A DNA stretch of 64,000 bases from CAZGUH01 sp964529005 (GTDB lineage Bacteria; Actinomycetota; Acidimicrobiia; Acidimicrobiales; Ilumatobacteraceae): positions 1 through 64,000 of the forward strand of contig CAZGUH010000015.1 in assembly GCA_964529005.1 (NCBI GenBank), given 5' to 3'. Positions within the stretch are counted from its first letter, which is position 1. Each line of letters starts with the position of its first letter. Of the stretch, positions 44,199 through 52,639 are shown piece by piece. The notes under the pieces are model-generated. The model was not told where the DNA came from. It saw nothing but the letters and a program-made list of their open reading frames with translations, and ran no database searches. Position numbers and translations under genes: made by a program.

Positions 44199-44955
44199 GA
44201 TCGTCCTCCCCAGGCGTGCCGACCGTGCCGACCAACGTCTCCAGCGCGGCCAGGTCGTCGCGCGTCACCATCCGCGTCGCGACTGCGTATTCGACGAGCC
44301 GTGACCGGCGATTCGACGCGTACTCGGCGACGTCGCCGCGCAGACCGCGCACACCGAGCTTGCTGAGCTTGTCGCAGACGTTGTCGAGCTTGCGGTTGAA
44401 CTTGGTCGTCGTCCATCCCAGCCGGCGCGCCGCCGTCGACGACGATGGCAACATCACGGCTGCCTTGCCGTCGCCACGCAAGCGCGGTTCGGCGAGCGCG
44501 ACGAGCAGCAACCGCTGGTCGCGCGTCAGGCCGACCTTGCCGATCGTCGTGGCACCGGTGTCGACGTCGATCGGCGGCGGCGGCACGTACGTCGCCGCCG
44601 GTGTCGTGATCGTGAGGTCGTAGGCGGTGGGTCCTGCGGTGAAGGCGACGTGGGTGACGCCGAACACCAGCGGAATGGTTGCGCCGGGCGCGAGGAACGC
44701 TTCCATGCGACCGTCGGCGTCGCTCACCGTCGCGGACAGTTGCGATCCGACGTTGGTCAGGAACCACAGACCGTCGCGGGCCGAGAGGTGGAGGAACGAG
44801 CGGTGCAGGAACGGGTTGTTGTCGACCACGAGGTCGGCGTCGCGACCGATCGTCAACGTCGTGCCGTGAGGCACCGTCGTCACCTCGCCGCAGAACTCCA
44901 CCGTGGCCGCGTGGACCGGGGCTCCCGGCGGGAGCGTGTCACCCGCGGTCTTCAT
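44191..44955 (-). CDS. FHA-winged-helix protein, putative phospho-responsive regulator
   Basis: The protein has 254 residues. The N-terminal ~115 residues are FHA-like (TLTIGRDADLVVDNNPFLHR, SFLHLSARDGLWFLTNVGSQ). The C-terminal ~100 look like a winged helix-turn-helix (GLTRDQRLLLVALAEPRL, LGWTTTKFNRKLDNVCDKLS, then LGVRGLRGDVAEYASNRRS). Phosphothreonine binding would thus be coupled to DNA (or protein) binding, making this a candidate regulator of the whole locus. ATG 44955 lies 17 bases inside the upstream FHA gene, and its stop lies inside the kinase gene start. It is unlike one-component regulators in lacking a ligand domain. Confidence 0.8.
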   Translation of the reverse strand: MKTAGDTLPPGAPVHAATVEFCGEVTTVPHGTTLTIGRDADLVVDNNPFLHRSFLHLSARDGLWFLTNVGSQLSATVSDADGRMEAFLAPGATIPLVFGVTHVAFTAGPTAYDLTITTPAATYVPPPPIDVDTGATTIGKVGLTRDQRLLLVALAEPRLRGDGKAAVMLPSSSTAARRLGWTTTKFNRKLDNVCDKLSKLGVRGLRGDVAEYASNRRSRLVEYAVATRMVTRDDLAALETLVGTVGTPGEDDRG

Positions 44956-46342
44956 ACGTCGCGGTCACCTCCCCGGCGAAGTCGACGAAGGCTCCGTCGA
45001 CGAGCAACAGCGGTTCGTCGGCGCGCAGGCTCAGGGGCGTCCGGCCGGGCAAGGTCACGGTCGTGTGGTTCTGCGAGCCGAGGTCGACCAGCAGCACCTG
45101 CCAGCCCTCGAGGCGCACCATGGCATGCGAGCGCGACAGGCCCGAGTAGGCGTCGAGCCGCACCACCTTGGGCAGCTCACCCTCGAGCCGGCCCTCGACC
45201 TTGGGCTTGCGGCCGATGATCACGGGCCGGTCGAGTTCGATGACGTCACCGGTGGACAGCACGAGGCGCCCGAGTGTCGGGCGTGGGATGGTCACCGGCT
45301 GCCCGTCGAGCACGCACCCACATCGACGGCACGAACCGGTGTGCGTCGGATTGGGGTGCCCGCCGGCGCACAGCAACGCTTGCACCATGGCTCCACCAGG
45401 GTTCGCAAGGCGGTCCGGCGCCGTTGCGACGTCGCCGAGCTGGGGGGCGGCGCTGATCGTGTGATGCTCCGGATCAGCGGCGGGAGCGGGGCGGGCTGTG
45501 GCTTCCGCGCGCTGCATCTCGCGCAGCTGCGCCAGGCTCACGGTGTTGCCGTCGTGGTCACCGAGATCCTGCACCGCGCCCGCGACACCGTGGCCGTCCG
45601 CGTCGTCGAGATGGATCGCCGCGTCGTGCACATTCCGATCCACCGTCTGTCCGAAGAGTTGGTCGAACGCGTTCGGTGGGGGCATGGAGACGAACGCCTG
45701 GCGCGCGTCCGGACCCATGGTTTCGTCGAACGCGTGCGGGTGGATCGTGTCCGCGGGCATCGGCGCCGGAGCGCTCGGCTGCGCCGGCTGTTCGGGCGGC
45801 GGCGTCAACAGCTGGGGCACGGGCGCCACGTCGGGTTCCGTCTCCGGCGGCGCCGGCGCGCTCCAGCGTGCGTCGGGCTGGTCGAAAGCTCGGACGGTCG
45901 CACGCGCGGTGACCGGCCGCTCGAGGCTCGCCGCCGGCACGACACCTCGGTCGACCCGGAAGATGCTCGGCTCGGGACGCGCATCGCCGAAGCCGAGAGC
46001 GACCTGCTGCCACTCGGCGACGAGTTGCTCGTTCCACGTCCGCAGGCCGTTGCCGTCGATCCGCACCGATGCGCCGCCGCCGACGACGCGGGCCTCGGCG
46101 CTGCCGCGCACGACGACGCGCAGCGCGTCGCCTTCTTCGAACGCCACGGCGAAGGCCCCGATGGCGCGCAAGCCGGCGCTCGCGAGGACATCCAACACGT
46201 CGTCGATTCCGCCTCCCGCGTCGAGCGCCGCCTCGAGGTCCGTGGCGACGTCGGCAAGCGGTCGTTCGATCAACACGAGCGCGCGCTCGGTCACGATCCC
46301 CACCCCTTCGCCCGGAAGGAAGCCAGCGGGCGCGCCGCTCAC
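44939..46342 (-). CDS. FHA-domain protein with zinc ribbon and uncharacterised N-terminal domain
   Basis: The protein has 467 residues. Residues 1 to ~120 (GEGVGIVTERALVLIERPLA, RAIGAFAVAFEEGDALRVVV) resemble, at low identity, the N-terminal domain shared by the FHA protein at 4732-5919 and the MMPL-FHA protein. A ~200-residue Pro/Ala/Asp-rich linker follows, then a zinc-ribbon-like Cys/His set (CAGGHPNPTHTGSCRRCGC). The C-terminal FHA domain reads VIIGRKPKVEGRL, GLSRSHAMVRL, LGSQNHTTV. Its place between the PP2C phosphatase and the FHA-winged-helix gene fits a phosphorylation-dependent hub. GTG 46342 overlaps the PP2C stop (GTGA). Confidence 0.82.
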   Translation of the reverse strand: MSGAPAGFLPGEGVGIVTERALVLIERPLADVATDLEAALDAGGGIDDVLDVLASAGLRAIGAFAVAFEEGDALRVVVRGSAEARVVGGGASVRIDGNGLRTWNEQLVAEWQQVALGFGDARPEPSIFRVDRGVVPAASLERPVTARATVRAFDQPDARWSAPAPPETEPDVAPVPQLLTPPPEQPAQPSAPAPMPADTIHPHAFDETMGPDARQAFVSMPPPNAFDQLFGQTVDRNVHDAAIHLDDADGHGVAGAVQDLGDHDGNTVSLAQLREMQRAEATARPAPAADPEHHTISAAPQLGDVATAPDRLANPGGAMVQALLCAGGHPNPTHTGSCRRCGCVLDGQPVTIPRPTLGRLVLSTGDVIELDRPVIIGRKPKVEGRLEGELPKVVRLDAYSGLSRSHAMVRLEGWQVLLVDLGSQNHTTVTLPGRTPLSLRADEPLLLVDGAFVDFAGEVTATYEDRG

Positions 46343-47196
46343 GACGGCACCTCGTCGATGATCGGTTGATCCGAGCCGGGCCGCGCGGCCACGGCCGTCC
46401 GAAGGGGTAGCGGCGCAGTGATCTCGTCGGCCGCATCGGGCCGAGGACCGGTTTCCTCGCTCGCGCTCGCACCGAGGCCGGACCACTCCACGTCGACCAC
46501 GATCGCCGTCGCGTTGTCGGGCGCGCGGCCTTCGAGAACCCGGTCGATGATCGCTTCGACCGCGGCATCGGGCGCGGCGCATTCCTTCAAGATCTCGTCC
46601 AGATCTTCGGGCTCGAGCTGGCCCGAAACACCGTCGGAGCAGAGCAGGAGGCGCTGGCGTGCGGCAGGTTCGAGCACGACGTAGTCGGGCGCCACGTGCT
46701 CGTCGGCGCCGATGGCGCGCGTCACGACGTTGCGACTGGGGTGCAAGCGGGCTTCCTCGGGCGAGATGGTGCGCGCGTCGATCAGTTCCTGTACGACCGA
46801 GTGGTCCCGCGTGATGGCCCGCAGCCCGTTCTCGTCGTGGACGTAGCAGCGCGAGTCGCCCACGTTGACGACGACGATCGATTCGCTGCCGGCGTTGTCG
46901 ACGAGCATCGCCGCCACCAGCGTCGTTCCCATCCCATGCGTGCCGGCTCTGGCGGCCTCGGCGCGGACCGCCGTGTTGGCTGTGGTCACGAGCTCACCGA
47001 GAGCGTCGAGCGACAGCGGCACGTCCGCGCGGCGGGCCCTGACGTGCTCGGCGACGAGCTGGCTGGCGACATCGCCCGCCGCGTGACCGCCCATCCCATC
47101 GGCCACGGCGAAGAGGCCCGGCTCGGCGACGACGCTGTCCTCGTTGAGGCTGCGAACCTTGCCGATGTCAGACCGCGCGGCCCATGACAGGCGCAC
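46339..47196 (-). CDS. PP2C-family Ser/Thr protein phosphatase
   Basis: The protein has about 285 residues. It has the bacterial PP2C (PstP-like) metal-site motifs: RSLNEDSVVAEPGLFAVADG followed by MGGHAAGDVASQL, the strand TTLVAAMLV, NVGDSRCYVHDENGLRAIT, LLLCSDGVSG, and the final APDNATAIVVDV. It has no transmembrane helix. It would reverse the action of the co-encoded kinase on FHA ligands. GTG 47196 is preferred because PP2Cs of this type begin just before 'RLSWAARSDIG'. In-frame GTG codons up to 47259 would add 21 residues of unlikely sequence. It is the first recognisable gene of the operon; the promoter is near or inside the N gap. Confidence 0.92.
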   Translation of the reverse strand: MRLSWAARSDIGKVRSLNEDSVVAEPGLFAVADGMGGHAAGDVASQLVAEHVRARRADVPLSLDALGELVTTANTAVRAEAARAGTHGMGTTLVAAMLVDNAGSESIVVVNVGDSRCYVHDENGLRAITRDHSVVQELIDARTISPEEARLHPSRNVVTRAIGADEHVAPDYVVLEPAARQRLLLCSDGVSGQLEPEDLDEILKECAAPDAAVEAIIDRVLEGRAPDNATAIVVDVEWSGLGASASEETGPRPDAADEITAPLPLRTAVAARPGSDQPIIDEVPS

Positions 47197-47311
47197 GGTC
47201 TTCCATCGATGTGTTTCGCTTCGCGAGGAGTGCACGTCCCGCCCTGTTCCGTCAAGCACCGCTGCCAGACACCTGGCCCCGTCGGGATCGACTGATCCTA
47301 GGCGCTGGCCG

Positions 47312-47411
47312 NNNNNNNNNNNNNNNNNNNNNNNNNNNNNNNNNNNNNNNNNNNNNNNNNNNNNNNNNNNNNNNNNNNNNNNNNNNNNNNNNNNNNNNNN
47401 NNNNNNNNNNN
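47312..47411. other. Assembly gap (100 N)
   Basis: This run of exactly 100 N separates the PP2C gene's upstream region from the truncated 3' end of a MarR gene. The two flanks are functionally unrelated, so the adjacency rests only on scaffolding. Confidence 0.99.
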
Positions 47412-47860
47412 TGGGTCCTGGACTTGGCGCTGGTGATGTTGTCGGCGAGGGTGCGCAGCAGGTTGGTCGCTTGGTCGATCTGGTCGGGGGTCAGATCGCC
47501 GACGGTTTCGTCGGCGAGTCCGCGCCAGAGCTGTTTGAGGGGTTTGATCAGCGCGGCGCCGCTCTCGGTGAGCTCGATGATGCTGAGTCGGCGGTCGGTC
47601 GGTGATGGTCGCCGTCGGACGTGCCCGGCGTCGGCGAGCTTGTTGACCATCAACGTGACGCTGGGCGGTTCGATGCCGATCGCGTCTGCGAGCTGCGCCT
47701 GGTGCGCGGCGCCGCCGCGGGCGAGTTGCAGCAGCAGCACCTCCTGTCCGGGATGCAGCCCCAGATCCGCAAGTCGTGAGGCGGCTCGGGCGCGACTTCC
47801 CAGCGTGAGCGCTCGGATCGCTCGGTTGAGGTTGTCGGCGCGTTCGAAGCTGATCGCCAC
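47412..47860 (-). CDS. MarR-family transcriptional regulator, 3' end at gap
   Basis: About 149 residues are visible. N-terminal dimerisation helix, then HPGQEVLLLQLARGGAAHQA and QLADAIGIEPPSVTLMVNKL as the recognition helix, the wing GHVRRRPSPTDRRLSIIELT, and C-terminal helices to SAKSRT at the gap edge. MarR proteins are dimers that usually repress their own and neighbouring genes until a phenolic or oxidant signal releases them. The family length (~140-160) means only a few residues are missing. GTG 47860 has GGAG 8-11 bases upstream. It is divergent from the luciferase-like monooxygenase, with tandem operator-like repeats between. Confidence 0.88.
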
Positions 47861-47881
47861 AGGTTGTCTCCTCTTCCTCAT

Positions 47882-47923
47882 GCGCATAACGTTAGGCGCA
47901 TAACGTTACGTGGATAACGAATG
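47882..47923. promoter_or_regulatory. Three tandem 14-base operator-like repeats (MarR binding region)
   Basis: GCGCATAACGTTAG (47882-47895), GCGCATAACGTTAC (47896-47909) and the weaker GTGGATAACGAATG (47910-47923) follow each other without a break. Each strong unit centres on palindromic TAACGTTA-like sequence. They lie between the divergent MarR and monooxygenase genes and contain TAACGT-type hexamers that could also be -10 boxes. A MarR dimer bound here would control both directions. Confidence 0.65.
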
Positions 47924-47993
47924 GTGCTGCGGAGGGTAGCGGCACGAGTCTGCGGTCGCCAGCTGCGGACGACGAACGGAAGGAGGGACGGGG

Positions 47994-48890
47994 ATGGACA
48001 TCAGCATCGGTCTTCCGAACACGATCCCCGGTGTGCGTGGAGCCCACCTGCTCGAGTGGGCTCAGCGGGCGGAGCGGGCCGGTTTCTCGAGCCTGGCATC
48101 GATCGGCGCGGTGTCGTATCCGGGGTACGAGGAGCTCACCGTCTTCGCTGCGGCAGGCGCCGTGACCGAGCGGATCCGGTTCCTGTCGAACACGATGATC
48201 GCGCCCGCGCGCAGCCCGGCCGAGCTGGCGAAGCAGGCCGCGACGGTCGACCAACTCACCGGTGGCAGGCTCACCCTCGGGATCGGACCTGGTTGGCGTG
48301 CGGCGGACTACCAGCTCACTGGGCGAGAGTTCCGTCGACGCGGGCAACTGTTCGACGACCAGTTGCGCGCCTTGCGCCGAGCGTGGGACGGTGAGCCGCT
48401 CCTCGAGGGCACGCGCCCCGTCGCTCCGGCGACGGTGCAGCAGCCCGGCATCCCGCTGATCATCGGAGGGACCGCCGACGCGTCGATCCGGCGCGTGGTC
48501 GAGTTCGGCAGTGGGTGGACAGGAGGCGGCCTGTCACCGGACGACGTCGGCACGATGGTCGACCGGGTCCGGGCGGCCTGGAGCAGAGCCGGGCGCGAGG
48601 GGCGCCCGCGGATCGTGGCGCTCACCTACTTCTCTCTGGGTGACACGGCTGCGGAGTCGCGCAACTACGTCCTCGACTACTACGCGCCGCTGGGCGCGGC
48701 CACCGCGGAGATGATCTCCGGCAGCGTGCTGCGATCCGGTGAAGCCATCGCCGCCGCCGTCTCCGCGTACGAACACGTCGGCGTCGACGAACTCGTCCTC
48801 GACCCGACCGTCGGTGACCCCAACCAAGTCGACGAGCTCGCCGACGTGGTCTTCGGGGCCCTGCGGCAGGAGGCAGTCACGATCGACTGA
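47994..48890 (+). CDS. Luciferase-like (LLM class) F420- or flavin-dependent oxidoreductase
   Basis: The 298-residue protein has a TIM-barrel of the bacterial luciferase family: N-terminal ISIGLPNTIPGVRGAHLLEW, then RIRFLSNTMIAPARSPAELA, the cofactor-binding GGRLTLGIGPGWRAADYQLT, and IPLIIGGTADASIRRVVEFG. In actinobacteria most such enzymes use coenzyme F420, which is inferred here. Substrates are diverse and not predictable. A strong GGAAGGAGGG ribosome-binding site precedes ATG 47994. It is divergent from the MarR regulator, which probably controls it, and is followed 83 bases later by the epimerase gene. Confidence 0.9.
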   Translation: MDISIGLPNTIPGVRGAHLLEWAQRAERAGFSSLASIGAVSYPGYEELTVFAAAGAVTERIRFLSNTMIAPARSPAELAKQAATVDQLTGGRLTLGIGPGWRAADYQLTGREFRRRGQLFDDQLRALRRAWDGEPLLEGTRPVAPATVQQPGIPLIIGGTADASIRRVVEFGSGWTGGGLSPDDVGTMVDRVRAAWSRAGREGRPRIVALTYFSLGDTAAESRNYVLDYYAPLGAATAEMISGSVLRSGEAIAAAVSAYEHVGVDELVLDPTVGDPNQVDELADVVFGALRQEAVTID

Positions 48891-48973
48891 TCCCCGGGGG
48901 AGTGTCCCCGGACAGCCAACACCGGCGCCGGCGCGCTCGCGTCGCTGCCGGCGAACACGAGAAAGGAGTCGTC

Positions 48974-49990
48974 ATGAAGGTATTCGTTGCTGGAGCCACA
49001 GGTGCGGTGGGCGTCCGATTGGTCCCCGAACTCGTCGCCGCGGGACACGACGTCGTTGGCATGACGCGCTCGCCGGTGAAGAGCGAGATGCTCCGGGCGA
49101 TGGGCGCCCAACCTGTCGTGGCCGATGCGCTGGATCGCGACGCAGTCGCCCAGGCCGTCGCCGCAGCCGAGCCCGAGGTGATCGTCCACGAGCTGACCGC
49201 CCTGTCGGGCGATCCGGATCTCCGGCACCCCGACCGCTTCGCCGCCCTGACGAACAAGCTGCGCACCGACGGCACAGACCACCTGCTGGCAGCAGGGCGG
49301 GCCGTCGGCATTCGCCGCTTCGTCGCCCAGAGCGTCGTCGCCATCGGCACGTATGCCCGCACGGGCGGTCCGGTGAAGACCGAGGACGAGCCGCGGGACT
49401 TCGATCTGCCGGCCAAGGGGCGTTCCATTCCCGATGCCCTCGACTACCTCGAGCACGCAGTAACCGGCATCGTCTGGGCCGCCGGGATCGTGCTGCGCTA
49501 CGGATCGCTCTACGGGCCGGGAACCGGCATCAGCGCCGACCACGACGCCGTGCTGACGAAGGCGATCCGCGACCATCGGTTCCCTCTCATCGGTGACGGC
49601 GGCGGCATCTGGTCACACGTGCACATCGAGGACGCGGTCGGCGCCACCGTGGCGTCCGTCGACCGGGGCAGCCCCGGCATCTACAACGTCGTCGATGACG
49701 AGCCGGCGCCCGTGCGCGAGTGGCTGCCGTTCCTGGCCGAGCAGGTTGGGGCGAAGAAGCCGATGCGGGTGCCCGGCTTCGTCGCCGGACTCCTCGCTGG
49801 CAAGGCCGCGGTGCTCCAGATGACCGAGGTGAGAGGCGGATCCAACGCGAAGGCCAAGCGAGAACTCGGTTGGCAGCTCCGCTATCCGACCTGGCGCCTC
49901 GGCTTCGCCACCGGTCTCGGCGATGACCACGGCAGCGGTCGCGGGCCGAGTCGAGCTCGAGGCCCTTCCCTGCTTTCCAACACCCGGTGA
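48974..49990 (+). CDS. NAD-dependent epimerase/dehydratase (extended/atypical SDR)
   Basis: The 338-residue protein has Rossmann motif VAGATGAVGVRLVPELVAAG, then the long SDR core with RRFVAQSVVAIGTYA, VLRYGSLYGPG, and WSHVHIEDAVGATVASVDRG. The catalytic YxxxK is not clear; the 'LRYGSLYGPG' element is typical of epimerase-like proteins acting as sugar or cofactor-linked reductases. The usual C-terminus would be near LGWQLRYPTWRLGFATGL. About 20 further Gly/Arg/Ser residues follow here before the stop, possibly from loss of an earlier stop. An AAAGGAG ribosome-binding site precedes ATG 48974. It may share the MarR-controlled transcript. Confidence 0.88.
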   Translation: MKVFVAGATGAVGVRLVPELVAAGHDVVGMTRSPVKSEMLRAMGAQPVVADALDRDAVAQAVAAAEPEVIVHELTALSGDPDLRHPDRFAALTNKLRTDGTDHLLAAGRAVGIRRFVAQSVVAIGTYARTGGPVKTEDEPRDFDLPAKGRSIPDALDYLEHAVTGIVWAAGIVLRYGSLYGPGTGISADHDAVLTKAIRDHRFPLIGDGGGIWSHVHIEDAVGATVASVDRGSPGIYNVVDDEPAPVREWLPFLAEQVGAKKPMRVPGFVAGLLAGKAAVLQMTEVRGGSNAKAKRELGWQLRYPTWRLGFATGLGDDHGSGRGPSRARGPSLLSNTR

Positions 49991-50021
49991 GCGCGAGACC
50001 GCACGACCGTCGTGTCGACGG

Positions 50022-51572
50022 CTACCGGCGCTTCGCGCCCTTCCGCCGCCCGTGATCCCTCGTGCGAACGACGATGGCTCCCGCTGCGTGTTCGTGCTTC
50101 AACGCCCGCGCGGCGGCGAGCGCGTCGGGGCTGTCGATCGCGACGACGACCGTGCCGCGGTCGCGGTAGACGACCGGTCGCCCCGGCTCGGCGACCGTCA
50201 GCGGCTTGGCCTTCGGGCCGAGGACCGGTGGCTCGACCGTCCATCGCACACGCAGCGACAGGCACAGCTCGTCGGTCAGCGTGTCGGCGGGGGCCGGCGG
50301 CTCGGGTGCTGCGTGCATGTCGTCGACCGACGACGCGGTCACGCGGCCGAGGTCGACCGTTCGCTCGGTCGCGATCTCGACGCGAGCCGGCGTGCCCGAG
50401 GTGGTGATCACCGACGCGCCCGCGTCGCCGAGCCGCCGGCCGCTGGCGAACTCGTATGGCGCCGACCCGGCCCAGTGGCGCAGGACGGCGTCGAGCTCGC
50501 CGGCCGCGTCGCCGTCGACGACGACACCGACGTCCAACGTCGAATCGGGGCGCGTGACCTCGTCGAAGTTGAGGGTGTGCACCAGCCCGCCTCCGCCGGA
50601 CACCGAGATCGCCTTGGCGTGGACGCGCTCGCGGCCGAGCACGGCGCATCCGAACCCACTCATCGCCCGTGCGGCCGCGACGGCGCTGCGCACCATCGGG
50701 TTGACCAGCACCGTGACGTCGACGCCGTCCATCGCCAGCTCGCACAGGCGTTGCGCGACCTGACTGTCCGCAGACCACGTGAAGCTGGACGCGATCACCG
50801 GGCCGGCCGGATCGGCGAGCAGGTCGAGCGCGGCGGCGGTGATGCCGTCGCCCCATCGTGTCGACGTCGGCACGGTCAACGTCTGCCCGGTCGACGTCGG
50901 CCCGATGGACGTCTGCACGGCGGTGGAGGACCACTGCACCGTGCCGAGCGGCGCGGTGGCGGCGAGCCGTCCCGGTTCGATCATCTGGTGCGTTGCGGCT
51001 TCCCAGAACGACCACCGGATCGCGGCGGCGAGCGCGGTCGCGGTGTCGCCGCTGACCCGCACGGCGAGCTCGTCGTTCGAGCGCATCGCGCCGTCGCGCA
51101 GGTTCGCGGTGAGAACGAGCCCGGGGCCGCCTGTCGCCGGGTCGGCGAGAGCGAACTTGGCGTGAAAGCCTTCGGCCGAGCGGACCATCGCCGAGCGCGC
51201 CAACCGATCGAGCAGCTCCTGGTGTTCCGACACCGCGTGCCGGTCGTCGTCGGTGAGCGCTCGTCGGGTGGTCTTGAGCTGCTCCTGCGATGCCGACAGC
51301 ACATAGGTCCGCACACCGCGTTGCCATGCCCGTTCGATCTCGGCGACGACCGCTTCGGAGCCGATCAGGAACGAGCCGATCACGACGGTGCTCTCCGCCG
51401 CGCGGATCACCTGACAGACCGCGTCGCCGATCGCCGTGCCGCCTGACGGGATGACCGACGATGACGGCTGCGGACGTGTCCCGTGCGCCGACCTCCGGTC
51501 GAACCACACGTCGTGGAGGACGCGATCGGAGACGTCGACGATCCGTTCGTGCTGTTGGACCCAGCCGTCCAC
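50022..51572 (-). CDS. Phospholipase D-superfamily (HKD) protein, putative nuclease
   Basis: The protein has 516 residues. Two PLD half-sites are visible. The first is complete: FHAKFALADP (H-x-K-x4-D) followed by LVLTANL. The second reads VHAKAISVSG, with the Asp replaced by Ser, then LVHTLNFDE. Earlier IVIGSFLIGSEAVVAEIERA and VIASSFTWS strands complete the fold. The C-terminal ~130 residues form a separate beta-rich domain. PLD-family proteins beside helicases are often DNA or RNA nucleases; phospholipase activity is less likely without a signal peptide. GTG 51572 shares one base with the upstream TAG stop. It is the last of four coupled genes starting at the Trp-repeat protein. Confidence 0.85.
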   Translation of the reverse strand: MDGWVQQHERIVDVSDRVLHDVWFDRRSAHGTRPQPSSSVIPSGGTAIGDAVCQVIRAAESTVVIGSFLIGSEAVVAEIERAWQRGVRTYVLSASQEQLKTTRRALTDDDRHAVSEHQELLDRLARSAMVRSAEGFHAKFALADPATGGPGLVLTANLRDGAMRSNDELAVRVSGDTATALAAAIRWSFWEAATHQMIEPGRLAATAPLGTVQWSSTAVQTSIGPTSTGQTLTVPTSTRWGDGITAAALDLLADPAGPVIASSFTWSADSQVAQRLCELAMDGVDVTVLVNPMVRSAVAAARAMSGFGCAVLGRERVHAKAISVSGGGGLVHTLNFDEVTRPDSTLDVGVVVDGDAAGELDAVLRHWAGSAPYEFASGRRLGDAGASVITTSGTPARVEIATERTVDLGRVTASSVDDMHAAPEPPAPADTLTDELCLSLRVRWTVEPPVLGPKAKPLTVAEPGRPVVYRDRGTVVVAIDSPDALAAARALKHEHAAGAIVVRTRDHGRRKGAKRR

Positions 51573-52639
51573 TACAGCCCCCAGTCCTCGGCTGCCACCA
51601 GATTCCAGTAGGCGGGGATGTTTCCGGCCGCGCGTGCGCGAGCGGCGACGTCGGCCTTCGCCGGCGGTTCGGGGTCCCACTCCTCCAGGCCGTCACATGC
51701 CGCTCGAACCGTTTCCGCCCACACCTCGCTCGTCTGGAGCCGGTCGGCGAGGCAGACCGCGCGCCGTGCGACCCAGTTGGCCGCGTCCTTCTCGTCGACC
51801 GGTCCGCAGGCCGTCGAGATGCGGAGGTCGTCCACGCGGCCGACGCCGTCGATCTCGGCGTCGCTGGCGGTCACGGTGAAGCGGCGGGAGAACAGGGTGT
51901 CGACCTCGAGGTCCTTCTCGCTGATCCGGAGCTGTCCCGACTCGTCGTCCCACGAGTCCGCCAGATCAGGGTCGACCGCCGCGAGCACGTCCTCGATCGG
52001 GCACGTCACGGCATCTGCCCACCAGCCGTCCGTCCCGAACTCGACCCTGCCGGCGATCGGGCGCCAGGTGACCGTCATCGGCGTGGCGCCGAGCACGACG
52101 CCGATCGGTTCAGGGTCTGCGTCGATGATCAGTTCGGCGCCACCGCCGGCAGGTTCGACCGTCTCGCCGACCCACGGATCCAACGCGAGCGCGGCGTGCT
52201 CGATCTCGGCAGGGGTGATGCGGTCATGCTTGGCTGAGCGCAGCCGCTCAGCGGGGACCTCGTCGACCGACACCAGGGTCTGGGCGATGGCGCCGGCGTG
52301 GAGAAGCCGGGCGCGCCACACGCTCTCCTTCGCCACGAGGATCGATCGCTTCCGCAGAGCGTCGACACCGAGTGGGGTCAACGACCATCGACCGTCGCTC
52401 TCGTCGGCGAGGCCCATCCTGCTCAACAGTGCGAGCAGCCGCCGCATCGCCGCCTCGCGACCCGGGCCGAACAGGTGAGCGCTCAACTCTGCGCTGGTCG
52501 GGTCCTCGCCGTGCTCGACGATCGAGTACAGGACGAACAGGAGCGCCTCGCGGTCTTCCGGACGTCGGACGCTTCCGGCGAACTGCACGTGCCACACGCG
52601 TGCGGGTGCGGTGCAGACGCATTCGGCCGCGGCGGTCAT
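51572..52639 (-). CDS. Protein of unknown function with winged-helix-like segment
   Basis: The protein has 355 residues. After ~25 residues containing two Cys (AAECVCTAPARVWHVQF) there is a winged-helix-like region (EALLFVLYSIVEHGEDPTSA, LLALLSRMGLADESDGRWSL, TPLGVDALRKRS). The rest is a mixed alpha/beta sequence rich in Asp/Glu with strands such as PMTVTWRPIAGRVEFG and LEVDTLFSRRFTVTASDAEI. No catalytic motif is recognised. It sits between a helicase and a PLD-type gene and is coupled to both (ATGA before, TAGTG after), so it is probably a dedicated adaptor of that machine: a sensor, a regulator, or a nucleic-acid-binding subunit. Confidence 0.6.
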   Translation of the reverse strand: MTAAAECVCTAPARVWHVQFAGSVRRPEDREALLFVLYSIVEHGEDPTSAELSAHLFGPGREAAMRRLLALLSRMGLADESDGRWSLTPLGVDALRKRSILVAKESVWRARLLHAGAIAQTLVSVDEVPAERLRSAKHDRITPAEIEHAALALDPWVGETVEPAGGGAELIIDADPEPIGVVLGATPMTVTWRPIAGRVEFGTDGWWADAVTCPIEDVLAAVDPDLADSWDDESGQLRISEKDLEVDTLFSRRFTVTASDAEIDGVGRVDDLRISTACGPVDEKDAANWVARRAVCLADRLQTSEVWAETVRAACDGLEEWDPEPPAKADVAARARAAGNIPAYWNLVAAEDWGL

